Assembly (NCBI GenBank): GCA_947502815.1
Contig: CANNBH010000001.1
Span: 2,080,818 to 2,144,817, forward strand
Length of the DNA stretch: 64,000 nucleotides
Reading direction: 5' to 3'
Source of the DNA: an uncultured Erythrobacter sp.
GTDB taxonomy: Bacteria > Pseudomonadota > Alphaproteobacteria > Sphingomonadales > Sphingomonadaceae
Shown: positions 25,962-34,454 of the stretch, one piece after another
Layout: every line of letters starts with the position of its first letter
Position numbering within the stretch: the first letter of the stretch is position 1
Position numbers and translations under genes: made by a program
Notes under the pieces: model-generated
The model's database searches: none
Seen by the model: only the letters and a program-made list of their open reading frames with translations
Told to the model about the DNA's origin: nothing

Positions 25962-26762
25962 ATGGCAAAAGGTGATCGCAAACGCGCATTGCGCGGGCGC
26001 GCAGGACGGATGAAGGGAGGCCGGGGATCGGGCCGAACAAATCCCGGTCACGTTCGCATCTGGGGCCGTCACCCGGTCGAAGCTGCGCTTAAAAACCCAG
26101 CGCGTGAGCACCGCAAATTGTGGGCCACGCGCGAAGGGATCGAAACTTTGGACGGCGATCTGCCCGAAGGCTTCCCGGTCGAATATGCCGATCCCGCCGA
26201 TCTGGGACGGCTTGTCGCCAAAGACGCCCCGCATCAGGGGCTGGTTTTGGAATGTGAGGCGTTGGAAAACACCTTTCTTGATGAATTTGCGACCGGGGAT
26301 GCGGCGCGTCCCATCGTCGTCCTCGATCAAGTGACCGACCCGCACAATGTCGGCGCGATTTTGCGCTCTGCCGCTGCGTTCGGCGCCGCTTGCATCGTTA
26401 CCCAGGATCGCCACGCCCCGCCCGAAAGCGGCGTGGTCGCGAAATCGGCATCGGGCGCGCTGGAAACCGTGGCGTGGGTGCGCGTTGTCAATCTGGCCCG
26501 CGCTTTGGACGAATTGGCAGAAGCGGGATATTGGCGCATCGGCATGGCAGGCGAAGCGGAAGCAACGCTGGCGCAAAGCATGCCGACCGGCGCGATGGCC
26601 ATTGTTATGGGCGCGGAAGGCGAAGGCCTTCGCCAGAATATCGCTGCGCATTGCGACACATTGGCCCGTTTGCCGATCAGTTCGGCTATCGAAAGTCTTA
26701 ACGTTTCAAATGCAACAGCTATCGCGCTCTATGCTGCGGCAACACGCAGCATGGAAGCATAG
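25962..26762 (+). CDS. rlmB: 23S rRNA 2'-O-ribose methyltransferase, RlmB/TrmH family
   Basis: SPOUT-class methyltransferase predicted to methylate G2251 of 23S rRNA. 266 residues with a basic, Arg/Gly-rich N-terminal tail, then the substrate-binding domain (IWGRHPVEAAL). The trefoil-knot domain has motif 1 VTDPHNVGAILRSA, motif 2 IVMGAEGEGLR and motif 3 LPISSAIESLNVSNATAI. The RlmB-like N-terminal domain favours RlmB over TrmH. The gene sits next to tRNA-Tyr. Confidence 0.92.
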   Translation: MAKGDRKRALRGRAGRMKGGRGSGRTNPGHVRIWGRHPVEAALKNPAREHRKLWATREGIETLDGDLPEGFPVEYADPADLGRLVAKDAPHQGLVLECEALENTFLDEFATGDAARPIVVLDQVTDPHNVGAILRSAAAFGAACIVTQDRHAPPESGVVAKSASGALETVAWVRVVNLARALDELAEAGYWRIGMAGEAEATLAQSMPTGAMAIVMGAEGEGLRQNIAAHCDTLARLPISSAIESLNVSNATAIALYAAATRSMEA

Positions 26763-26791
26763 GGTTTTCAGGAGTTGGGGGAGTGAATGCC

Positions 26792-27667
26792 ATGAATATG
26801 TACCGATCACCAAAGATGGTTGCGGCCACACTGCTGGCGGGCCTTTCGCTGATGCTGTCCGGTTGTTTCATCACGCCGGGCAAGTTCACGTCAGAACTGA
26901 TCCTTACCGAAGAAGACCGCTTTACCTTTACCTATGAAGGGGAGATTTTCTTTCTAGGCCTTTCCAGCCTTGCAGAAATGGGTGCAGCGGCGGACGAATT
27001 TACCGCCGATGACTGTTATGATGAAGAGACGTATCAGGACCGCGAATGCACCGAGGCGGAATTGGCCGATCAACGCGCGGCGTGGGATGCAAACGCCGGA
27101 TTGCGCGCGGCAGAGGCGGCCCAGCAGGCGGAGCAAATGTCTGTAATGATGGGCGGGATCGATCCATCTGATCCAGCAGCAGCCGAAGAATTGACTGAAC
27201 TGCTGCTGCGTCAAAAAGGATGGGACCGGGTGGTGAATATGGGCGATGGCGTGTTCGACGTCAGCTATTCCGTCAGCGGAGAGCTTAGCCATGACTTTAT
27301 CTTTCCGATCATAGAAGGCTTTCCTGTCTCCAATCCCTTTGTGCAAATCCACCTGCGCGATGGCGGTTTGGTGCGGGTCAACGCCCCCGGCTTTGCGGCC
27401 CAGAATGAAGCCAGCCCCATGGGCGGCATGATGGGCGGAATGGCCGGAATGGCGGGCATGGCCGCGATGAGCGGTGAGCAAGGCGGCCCCGAAATGCCAG
27501 ACATTCCTGTGATGGATGGCACTTTTACCATCGTCACCAACGGCATAATCCGCGCCAACAACACGGATGAAGGCGCAGTGCCGACCGCGCGCGGGGATGA
27601 ATTGGCGTGGACAATCTCCGCCCGCACTCAAGCCGCGCCGACCGCACTTATCGATATGTCGCGCTAA
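26792..27667 (+). CDS. Uncharacterised lipoprotein with a Met/Gly-rich segment
   Basis: About 291 residues. Signal peptide with lipobox LSGC, so a lipid-anchored envelope protein. GGAG lies 8 nt before ATG 26792; a GTG nine bases upstream is possible. The region after the lipobox (FTSELILTEEDRFTFTYEGE) is followed by an acidic, alanine-rich middle part and a repeated GGM/AGM stretch at about residues 207-226. The last part, VMDGTFTIVTNGIIRANNTDEG, resembles a beta-rich domain. I recognise no family. It lies directly downstream of rlmB (29 nt), probably co-transcribed, and ends at a strong terminator. Confidence 0.72.
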   Translation: MNMYRSPKMVAATLLAGLSLMLSGCFITPGKFTSELILTEEDRFTFTYEGEIFFLGLSSLAEMGAAADEFTADDCYDEETYQDRECTEAELADQRAAWDANAGLRAAEAAQQAEQMSVMMGGIDPSDPAAAEELTELLLRQKGWDRVVNMGDGVFDVSYSVSGELSHDFIFPIIEGFPVSNPFVQIHLRDGGLVRVNAPGFAAQNEASPMGGMMGGMAGMAGMAAMSGEQGGPEMPDIPVMDGTFTIVTNGIIRANNTDEGAVPTARGDELAWTISARTQAAPTALIDMSR

Positions 27668-27707
27668 TCGGCCCCGCTGCGTTTCGCAGCCGGCCCCAGA
27701 ATGGACA

Positions 27708-27748
27708 CAAAAAACCCCGCCTGCCGTTCGCGGCAGGCGGGGTTTAAT
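27708..27748 (+). terminator. Strong bidirectional terminator between the lipoprotein gene and hupB
   Basis: Perfect 15-bp stem AAACCCCGCCTGCCG (27712-27726) with a TTCG tetraloop and its complement (27731-27745). A-run before and TTT after make it work for both convergent genes. Confidence 0.92.
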
Positions 27749-27789
27749 CTGTCTGGCGCGGTGTGAACGCGCCGATGAAACCCTATGGC

Positions 27790-28062
27790 TTAATTGACCG
27801 CGTCTTTGAGGCCTTTGCCAGCCTTAAACTTGGGCTGATTGGATGCTTTGATCGGCATTGGTTCGCCGGTGCGCGGATTGCGCCCCATCGACGCCTTACG
27901 CTTTGCAACGGCAAATGTGCCGAACCCGACCAGACGCACTTCATCACCGCCGGCGAGCGCTTTTTGAATCGCTTCGAAAACGCCCTCTACAGCGTTGGAT
28001 GCGTCATTCTTGGAAAGGCCGCTGGATTCGGCAACCGCGCCGATCAGATCATTCTTGTTCAT
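27790..28062 (-). CDS. hupB: DNA-binding protein HU
   Basis: Histone-like nucleoid protein, 90 residues. It starts MNKNDLIGAVAESSGLSKND, carries the dimerisation core FGTFAVAKRKA and the DNA-bending arm motif GRNPRTGEPMPI with the intercalating proline, and ends KFKAGKGLKDAVN. Located downstream of lon on the same strand, the common lon-hup arrangement. AAGGGGAACG precedes the ATG. Confidence 0.97.
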   Translation of the reverse strand: MNKNDLIGAVAESSGLSKNDASNAVEGVFEAIQKALAGGDEVRLVGFGTFAVAKRKASMGRNPRTGEPMPIKASNQPKFKAGKGLKDAVN

Positions 28063-28125
28063 CTTTACGTTCCCCTTTTTACTCTTCGTAATCGCAAGCT
28101 AATTGAATCGCCCCACCTTCAAAGA

Positions 28126-28159
28126 TCACAGATTGAGACCTTTTTGATAAAGCTGTCAA
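28126..28159 (-). promoter_or_regulatory. Possible hupB promoter
   Basis: On the minus strand a perfect -35 hexamer TTGACA (28154-28159) is followed about 17 nt later by TCAATC, a poor -10. It lies about 95 nt upstream of hupB. Spacing is right but the -10 is weak. Confidence 0.35.
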
Positions 28160-28321
28160 AGGCAAATCGCCCGAAAAAGCGCCAATTTGAGCCAAAAAGG
28201 CACGTTTGCGATAGACGGAAGCCTACGCGCGAGACGTAACCAGCAGCATCAACAACTGCGCATTTCAAAATTAAAAGCGACCCCGCCGCGATTCGCAGCG
28301 AGAGATCAGTCCTTTACCCGC

Positions 28322-30742
28322 TCAATGCGCGGTTGGCACGTCAGAACCTGCTCCGCCCGTTCCCGATGGGCCGGAATTTTGCCCAGCGCCCGGTTGCGAC
28401 GCCAGATCATCGGCTTCGGTCCACTCAATCGGAGTAGGCATGTCGGTCAACGCGCGTTCCAGCACCTGATCAACATGAGAGACCGGAACAATCTCAAGCC
28501 CCTCTTTCACATTGTCAGGGATCTCGGCGAGATCCTTCACATTGTCCTCTGGGATCAAGACGGTGGTAATGCCGCCGCGCAACGCCGCGAGAAGCTTCTC
28601 TTTCAATCCGCCAATCGGCAAGACCCGGCCGCGCAATGTCACCTCACCCGTCATCGCGACCTCAGGGCGCACAGTGGCCCCTGTCAAAGTCGAAACGATC
28701 GATGTGACCATGCCGATACCGGCGCTTGGACCGTCCTTGGGGACTGCCCCTTCGGGAAGGTGAATGTGCACATTCTTGCGGTGGAACAGCGATGGCTTGA
28801 TGCCGTATGTTGGCGCGCGCGCCTTAACAAAGGAAAAGGCCGCAGCGATGCTTTCCTGCATAACATCGCCCAGTTTGCCCGTCGTTTTGACTTCGCCTTT
28901 GCCGGGCGTGGTGACGCTTTCGATGGTCAGCAATTCGCCGCCAACCGATGTCCAGGCAAGGCCCGTAACCGCGCCAACTTGAGCCTCGTCTTCGCTCATG
29001 CCGTGCTTGAATTTGCGCACGCCAGCAAACTCGCCCAGATTTTCGGGCGTGATCGTTACGCTGGTCGTTTCTTTCTCTAGGATCTTACGCAGGCTCTTGC
29101 GCGCCAGCCGAGCAATTTCTCGCTCCAAAGTCCGCACGCCTGCTTCACGCGTGTAGAACCGGATCAGATCGCGCAGGCCCTCATCAGTGAGTTCAAACTC
29201 CCCTTTCGTCAGGCCATGCTGTTCCACCTGCTTTTCGATCAGGTGACGTTTCGCAATCTCAACCTTTTCATCCTCTGTGTAGCCCTCAAGCCGGATGATC
29301 TCCATCCGGTCGAGCAGAGGTTGAGGCAGATCGAGGCTGTTCGCCGTGGTGACAAACATGATGTCAGACAGGTCTAGGTCGAGTTCGAGATAGTGATCTT
29401 GAAAGCTGTTGTTTTGCTCTGGATCGAGCACTTCGAGCAACGCCGAAGCTGGATCGCCGCGGAAATCCTGACCCAATTTGTCAATCTCATCGAGCAGAAA
29501 CAGCGGATTGCTGGTGCCTGCCTTTTTAAGATTGGTGACGATCTTGCCCGGCATCGAACCAATATAGGTCCGGCGGTGCCCGCGAATTTCCGCCTCATCA
29601 CGCACCCCGCCCAGCGATTGGCGCACAAATTCGCGGCCCGTGGCCTTGGCGATGCTTTTTCCCAGCGACGTTTTACCCACGCCCGGCGGTCCGACGAGGC
29701 ACAGGATCGGGCCTTTCAGCTTGTTGGTCCGCGCCTGAACGGCAAGATATTCGATGATCCGGTCTTTGACTTTCTCTAGCCCATAGTGATCGGCATCCAG
29801 CACAGTTTGCGCTTTGCCAATGTCTTTCTTGACCTTCGATTTTTTGCCCCATGGCAGGCCCAGCAACACATCAAGGTAATTGCGAACCACAGTCGCCTCG
29901 GCGCTCATCGGCTGCATGCCTTTAAGCTTCTTAAGCTCCAGCTTCGCCTTGGTTTTTGCTTCTTTCGAAAGCTTGGTTTTTTCGATCTTTTCGGTCAGCT
30001 CGGCGATTTCATCGCCCTCTTCGCCGCCTTCTCCGCCCAGTTCGCTTTGGATCGCCTTCAACTGTTCGTTGAGGTAATATTCACGCTGAGTTTTCTCCAT
30101 TTGGCGTTTCACACGCCCACGGATTTTGCGCTCCACCTGAAGCACAGAAAGCTCGCCTTCCATAAAGGCCATGACGAGTTCAAGCCGCTTTAGCGGGCTC
30201 GTCTCTGTCAGCAGCGATTGTTTGTCAGACACTTTTGCATTCAGCGCGGCGGCGATCGTATCGGCTAGGTCGCCTGCATCATCGACATCGGAGAGGTCGA
30301 CATTGGTCTCCTCGCCCATCTTTTTGTTCAGTTTGGTGTATTCGCCAAATTGATCGACCACTTGCCGCATCAACGCCGTAACTTCGCTGCCTGCGACGGT
30401 CTCCGGCTCGGCCAAAGCCACTTCGGCCAGCACATAATTGTCCTGCGCGCGAAGCGAGGTGAGGGTCGCGCGCGCGGTGCCCTCCACCAATACGCGCACG
30501 GTCCCGTCGGGCAATTTGAGCAATTGCAGCACCTGCGCGATCACGCCGACATCGTACAAATCGTCGCCATCGGGATCATCGCATCCCGGATCAAGCTGAG
30601 CGACCAGGACGATGTCCTTGCTCGCCTCCATCGCAGCCTCAAGCGCCGCAACCGATTTGTCACGTCCCACAAAAAGCGGGACGACCATGCCGGGAAAGAC
30701 GACAATATCGCGCAAGGGAAGGAGAGGAAATTGCTGTGTCAT
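28322..30742 (-). CDS. lon: ATP-dependent protease Lon
   Basis: Cytosolic AAA+ serine protease that removes damaged and regulatory proteins. 806 residues from ATG 30742. An N-terminal substrate-binding domain (from FPLLPLRDIVVFPG) and coiled coil lead to Walker A GPPGVGKTS (351-359), Walker B LFLLDEIDKL and the sensor FVTTAN. The protease domain has catalytic S673 (PKDGPSAG) and K716 (GGLKEKLLA). The C-terminal 30 residues are a Gly/Ser/Pro-rich tail. Length and motifs are typical. hupB lies downstream. Confidence 0.98.
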   Translation of the reverse strand: MTQQFPLLPLRDIVVFPGMVVPLFVGRDKSVAALEAAMEASKDIVLVAQLDPGCDDPDGDDLYDVGVIAQVLQLLKLPDGTVRVLVEGTARATLTSLRAQDNYVLAEVALAEPETVAGSEVTALMRQVVDQFGEYTKLNKKMGEETNVDLSDVDDAGDLADTIAAALNAKVSDKQSLLTETSPLKRLELVMAFMEGELSVLQVERKIRGRVKRQMEKTQREYYLNEQLKAIQSELGGEGGEEGDEIAELTEKIEKTKLSKEAKTKAKLELKKLKGMQPMSAEATVVRNYLDVLLGLPWGKKSKVKKDIGKAQTVLDADHYGLEKVKDRIIEYLAVQARTNKLKGPILCLVGPPGVGKTSLGKSIAKATGREFVRQSLGGVRDEAEIRGHRRTYIGSMPGKIVTNLKKAGTSNPLFLLDEIDKLGQDFRGDPASALLEVLDPEQNNSFQDHYLELDLDLSDIMFVTTANSLDLPQPLLDRMEIIRLEGYTEDEKVEIAKRHLIEKQVEQHGLTKGEFELTDEGLRDLIRFYTREAGVRTLEREIARLARKSLRKILEKETTSVTITPENLGEFAGVRKFKHGMSEDEAQVGAVTGLAWTSVGGELLTIESVTTPGKGEVKTTGKLGDVMQESIAAAFSFVKARAPTYGIKPSLFHRKNVHIHLPEGAVPKDGPSAGIGMVTSIVSTLTGATVRPEVAMTGEVTLRGRVLPIGGLKEKLLAALRGGITTVLIPEDNVKDLAEIPDNVKEGLEIVPVSHVDQVLERALTDMPTPIEWTEADDLASQPGAGQNSGPSGTGGAGSDVPTAH

Positions 30743-30859
30743 ATTTGGGTGTCCGAGGCCGCCATTTGGGCGCGCCGTTTGGGTGAATATGGGTAGCGGG
30801 ATGCGGGGTCGCAATGGGGGCTGTCAGGAAGCTGTGGAAGCCGCTCAAAAAGAACGCAG

Positions 30860-31231
30860 TTAATCGGCCACTCCCAAATCAATCGGGTTGTCGATCCAAA
30901 TTGAGAGATAAAGGACCAAAGAAGAAACCCCTGCACAAAGACCAATACCGATCGACCAATCCCTCCCGGCAAAAAGCCCGGCCAGTATCATGAGCACAAT
31001 TGGGCCAGCGACCGTGAACCTAATAGGGTCTTCAAATATCTGCTCCGAATGGGCCATCGCCACCAGCATCACAGGGAGAAACACAAACAAGGACGCTATA
31101 AGACTTACTAAAAACACGCCGATAAATTCGCCAAGGTCTGGATCGCTGCCCATTACAACACCCACGATCGACAAAACAAAGATGCCGATTGCATGCGCAA
31201 CAAACATGCGGATGGCTAAACTTACTGCCAT
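30860..31231 (-). CDS. Small polytopic membrane protein
   Basis: 123 residues with four predicted membrane segments (roughly 8-28, 33-60, 72-90 and 93-113). No recognised motif; a charged loop SEQIFEDP lies between segments two and three. It sits 9 nt after the ybaB stop on the same strand, so it is probably at the end of the dnaX-ybaB transcript. Codon use is a little less GC-rich than that of dnaX. Function unknown. Confidence 0.68.
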   Translation of the reverse strand: MAVSLAIRMFVAHAIGIFVLSIVGVVMGSDPDLGEFIGVFLVSLIASLFVFLPVMLVAMAHSEQIFEDPIRFTVAGPIVLMILAGLFAGRDWSIGIGLCAGVSSLVLYLSIWIDNPIDLGVAD

Positions 31232-31240
31232 GCGCGAAGA

Positions 31241-31582
31241 TTACCCCATGCCCGGCAGGTTAAAGCCCGGTGGCAGGCCCATGCCGCCCTGCATCTCTTT
31301 CATCTGCTCTTCCGAAACGCGGTCGGATTTGTCGCGCGCATCGTTAAACGCGGCGGTCACGAGGTCTTCGACCATGTGCTTTTCATCTAGCTTCATCAGG
31401 CTGTCGTCGATGCTGACGCCCAGAATGCGGCCCTTTGCTGTCGCTCGCACTTTGACGAGGCCGCCGCCTGCGGTGCCTTCGACTTCGATAGAATCCAGCT
31501 TCACCTGCATATCGTTCATTTGGTTCTGGATCGTCTCGGCGGCTTGCTGCGCCGCTTGCATCATTTCTTCCATCGATTTCAT
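31241..31582 (-). CDS. ybaB: YbaB/EbfC nucleoid-associated protein
   Basis: Small DNA-binding dimer linked to the nucleoid and recombination repair. 113 residues from ATG 31582 with AAGGA 10 nt upstream. The family core MKSMEEMMQAAQQAAETIQN leads to VEGTAGGGLVKVRATAKGR and a Met/Gly-rich tail ending PGFNLPGMG. It follows dnaX by 34 nt, the widely conserved dnaX-ybaB pair (recR is not in the window). Confidence 0.94.
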   Translation of the reverse strand: MKSMEEMMQAAQQAAETIQNQMNDMQVKLDSIEVEGTAGGGLVKVRATAKGRILGVSIDDSLMKLDEKHMVEDLVTAAFNDARDKSDRVSEEQMKEMQGGMGLPPGFNLPGMG

Positions 31583-31616
31583 GTCGGGGGTGTCCTTGTA
31601 ACTTAGATGTGTTGAA

Positions 31617-33509
31617 TCAATTCCATTTGCTGCCGGCTGATGCAGCAGCCCCAAGATTTCGGGCGACGTTGTCTTGCGGTTCGACCAATTCGGCGTCGGG
31701 GAAAGCTTCGAAAGCGGCCTTTACCAAGGGGTTGGCGCGCAGGCGTTCACCGGCCGCCTTTGTCTCCGCATCGGCGGCTTCGCGCAAACTTGGCTGAGCC
31801 TCTCCCGCGCCGCGTTCAACCAGCCAGCGTTTTCCGGTCAATTTGAACAGCGCATCGCGGATGTCCGGCACGGGATCATCGCTGTAATCGTCGGCCTGTT
31901 CAAAGATCAGCCGCTCCGGTGAAAGCTCTATGACCCGGATCCGGTCACGCATCATCTGGGCAACCCGTAATTGGCCAGCGCTGTCGATTTTCTCGACCAA
32001 TTCCGCCCAATTGAGCGATGCGCCCGCGTGGTTTGAAACAGCAGAGGCACCGCCCGCGTCTGGCGAGCCCGCGGTTGAGGCATCAGCAGCAGGCGCAGGG
32101 CCCGCATTCGCCAATTCTTCGATGCGTTTTGCCAATTTGCCCGGGTCGGGCATTCCAGCGGCGTGGAGCACGCGCAGCAACGCCATTTGCAATGAAACCA
32201 GCGGATCGGGCGCTTGCCGCACTTCGTCATGGCCCTTGAGCAGCAATTGCCACAATCTGTGCAATTGCGGCGTGCTCAAACTGGCCGCGAATTCCGCCAA
32301 TGCCGCGCGTTCGTCTTCACTCGACGCGTCGGGTTCACCGCCGGAAACCTGCGCCAATGTGACGCGGTGGATCAAATCCATCAGCGCCCGCATCAAAGCC
32401 AGCGGTTCTACGCCCAACGAATATTGTTCATCAATTCCGGCTAGTAACCCTTTGGCATCGCCCGATAGAAGGTCCGCCAACAACCGGCGCTGCGCGCTCT
32501 TATCGGCTAGGCCAAGCATGTCCCGAATGCGGCCAGCGGTGACGCTGCCCTCTGCATCCATATCGGAATGGGCAATCGCTTGATCGAGGATCGAAAGGCC
32601 ATCGCGCACTGACCCTTCGGCTGACGCCGCGATAATGCGCAAAGCCTCGTGCTCGGCCTCCACCCCTTCGAGAGCGCAGACTTTGCCAAAATGTTCGGCA
32701 AGCAATTCGGCCGGGATGCGGCGCAGATCAAACCGCTGTGTTCGGCTGAGCACCGTCACCGGCAATTTTTCAACTTCGGTGGTGGCGAACAGGAATTTGA
32801 CGTGTGCAGGCGGCTCTTCAAGAGTCTTAAGCAAAGCATTGAAAGCATTGCGAGAAAGCATGTGCACTTCGTCAATAATATAGATTTTGTAGCGCGCTGA
32901 GACGGCCGCATAGCGGACCTGCTCAATAATCTCGCGCACATCATCGACACCAGTGTTGGACGCGGCATCCATTTCGATCACGTCAATGTGGCGGCCTTCG
33001 GCAATAGCGGTGCACGGTTCGCATTGCCCGCAAGGATCAATTGTCGGTCCGCCCGCGCCATCTACGCCGACACAATTCAGCGCCTTGGCAATCAACCGCG
33101 CCGTCGAAGTCTTGCCGACACCGCGCACGCCGGTCATCAAAAAAGCATGCGCAAGGCGATCCCGTTCAATCGCATTGCCAAGCGTGCGCACCATGGGCTC
33201 TTGCCCGATAAGCTCGGAGAAGGTCTGAGGTCGATATTTGCGCGCCAGCACGCGGTAAGGTTGATTGGTTTCCGCCGCATTTGCGGGCGACTGTGCAGGG
33301 GCTTGTGCACTCGACTCGCTGGTCGGTGGAGCGGTCCCGCCTGCGTTCTCCGCAGCTGCGGGCTCTGCTTTAGCAGGGGCAGCCGCCGACGCCGCCTCAA
33401 CAGGCGGAGCATCGCCGAACATGGAATTTTGCCCAGCCGCCTCTAACTCAGCAGCCGTGGGAGTGTTCTCCGCCTCATCATCGGGCAGTATGGGATCGGA
33501 ATCAGTCAC
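31617..33509 (-). CDS. dnaX: DNA polymerase III subunit tau/gamma
   Basis: Clamp-loader ATPase, 630 residues. An acidic, Ala/Pro-rich N-terminal extension of about 80 residues precedes the conserved start YRVLARKYRPQTF. Walker A is GVRGVGKTS, a zinc site CGQCEPC follows, Walker B/DEVH is IIDEVHML and the SRC-like motif is LSRTQRFDLRRIP. Domain III and the C-terminal region give the tau form; I did not see a clear slippery frameshift heptamer. The SRP RNA gene lies just upstream on the same strand, a typical alphaproteobacterial neighbourhood. Confidence 0.96.
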   Translation of the reverse strand: MTDSDPILPDDEAENTPTAAELEAAGQNSMFGDAPPVEAASAAAPAKAEPAAAENAGGTAPPTSESSAQAPAQSPANAAETNQPYRVLARKYRPQTFSELIGQEPMVRTLGNAIERDRLAHAFLMTGVRGVGKTSTARLIAKALNCVGVDGAGGPTIDPCGQCEPCTAIAEGRHIDVIEMDAASNTGVDDVREIIEQVRYAAVSARYKIYIIDEVHMLSRNAFNALLKTLEEPPAHVKFLFATTEVEKLPVTVLSRTQRFDLRRIPAELLAEHFGKVCALEGVEAEHEALRIIAASAEGSVRDGLSILDQAIAHSDMDAEGSVTAGRIRDMLGLADKSAQRRLLADLLSGDAKGLLAGIDEQYSLGVEPLALMRALMDLIHRVTLAQVSGGEPDASSEDERAALAEFAASLSTPQLHRLWQLLLKGHDEVRQAPDPLVSLQMALLRVLHAAGMPDPGKLAKRIEELANAGPAPAADASTAGSPDAGGASAVSNHAGASLNWAELVEKIDSAGQLRVAQMMRDRIRVIELSPERLIFEQADDYSDDPVPDIRDALFKLTGKRWLVERGAGEAQPSLREAADAETKAAGERLRANPLVKAAFEAFPDAELVEPQDNVARNLGAAASAGSKWN

Positions 33510-33596
33510 AACTGCAAGCTAGGCGCTTGGCGGCGTTTTGTCATGGCGATGTTTGGGGAAATGCGCGCCTGAAATGTAAAACCTTCAAAACGCTCA

Positions 33597-33690
33597 AAAG
33601 GAGCCGAGCGACCCGCCGCAATTCACCTGGGCTGCTTCCTTCCGGACCTGACCCGGTGAGCGAACGCAAACGTCCACCCGACTCCCGCTA
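33597..33690 (-). ncRNA. ffs: Signal recognition particle RNA, small (4.5S) type
   Basis: On the minus strand the segment 33627-33660 reads CACCGGGTCAGGTCCGGAAG followed by GAAGCAGCCCAGGTG. This is the conserved SRP apical hairpin with the GGAA tetraloop and the symmetric loop bound by Ffh. The flanks (GGGAGTCGGG at 33677-33686 and GGCTCC at 33600-33605, then TTTT) can pair as the closing stem and end with a T-run. Ends are estimated. Located upstream of dnaX. Confidence 0.92.
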
Positions 33691-33764
33691 CTCTCTATGG
33701 CGATGGAATCGCATTTTACAAGTCGTTTAACCATTGCTTTGGGTTCTGACCGTAGGTTCGAGGG

Positions 33765-34043
33765 ATGAAAAAACTTCTTGCCCCATTCGTCATCCTTCCC
33801 CTTGCTGCTTGCGGGGGTGACACCGCGCCTCTTACCGAAGAAGATCTTCAATCTCGGCCCGCTATTTCCAGCGTGGATTTCGGTTCGGATGATGGTGATT
33901 GGGCGAATGACAGCGAATGCGATGATCCACGCTTTCGCGGCCCGGGTATGACAGGAACGCCGCTTCTTGATGAAGATATCAGGTCGGACGCGAGCGATTG
34001 CCGCGCCGCTTATGAAAACGGCACCATCACCTTAAAAGAATAA
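33765..34043 (+). CDS. Small lipoprotein with a conserved acidic ECDDPRF domain
   Basis: 92 residues; signal peptide with lipobox LAAC, then the mature part DFGSDDGDWANDSECDDPRF followed by RGPGM, a second acidic block LLDEDIRSDASDCRAAYENG and ending TITLKE. The same pattern (DFG..S..WANDGECDDPRF..G..M..DA.DC...Y..G) recurs as a domain of unknown function in many secreted proteins. Two cysteines could form a disulfide, and the dense Asp/Glu suggests calcium binding. It is monocistronic, convergent with the NDUFS4-like gene. Confidence 0.75.
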   Translation: MKKLLAPFVILPLAACGGDTAPLTEEDLQSRPAISSVDFGSDDGDWANDSECDDPRFRGPGMTGTPLLDEDIRSDASDCRAAYENGTITLKE

Positions 34044-34053
34044 GCCGTCCGGC

Positions 34054-34332
34054 TTATCTGAAATTGTCGGCATAGGCCTGAAGCTTCAGCGTCTTTGCCG
34101 GGGTGGCATGCACGCGCGCCGCAATGCCGTATTTCTCGGCATAGGCCTTGGCTGCGTCTTTCGTTGGAAAGTTCAGTTTCACTTGGGCCTGCGTGTCGCC
34201 GCTGCCTGTCCATCCCATCAGCGGATCGGGCCGGCGCGCTTCGCTTTGTTCAAATTCAAGCACCCAGACATCTGTCTTTGCCTTGCCAGATTGCATGGCG
34301 CTTTTGGGTTGCTGGTAAATTCTTGCGGACAT
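34054..34332 (-). CDS. Complex I accessory subunit, NDUFS4-like (ETC complex I region)
   Basis: Homologue of the mitochondrial complex I 18-kDa subunit, an alphaproteobacterial accessory protein. 92 residues from ATG 34332. The family pattern starts ARIYQQPKSAMQSGKAKTDV, continues WVLEFE, has MGWTGSGDTQAQVKLNFPTK and ends with YAEKYGIAARVH. The length matches bacterial members. It is distant from any nuo operon in this window, as is common. Confidence 0.92.
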   Translation of the reverse strand: MSARIYQQPKSAMQSGKAKTDVWVLEFEQSEARRPDPLMGWTGSGDTQAQVKLNFPTKDAAKAYAEKYGIAARVHATPAKTLKLQAYADNFR

Positions 34333-34454
34333 TTCGTTTCGTTTCCTCGCTGATGCGACCTTTCGGTCGCGGCGCTGTGGTCGCCCGCCCATGTTAGTAT
34401 TGGCAGACTTGCGGTCGCTGTGCGCCCGTTCTTATGATTTGCGATAGGCCAAAA

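Noticed and set aside
31617-33509. Programmed frameshift in dnaX giving the gamma form
   Set aside because: I saw no convincing slippery heptamer with a downstream stem; cannot be supported by reading alone.
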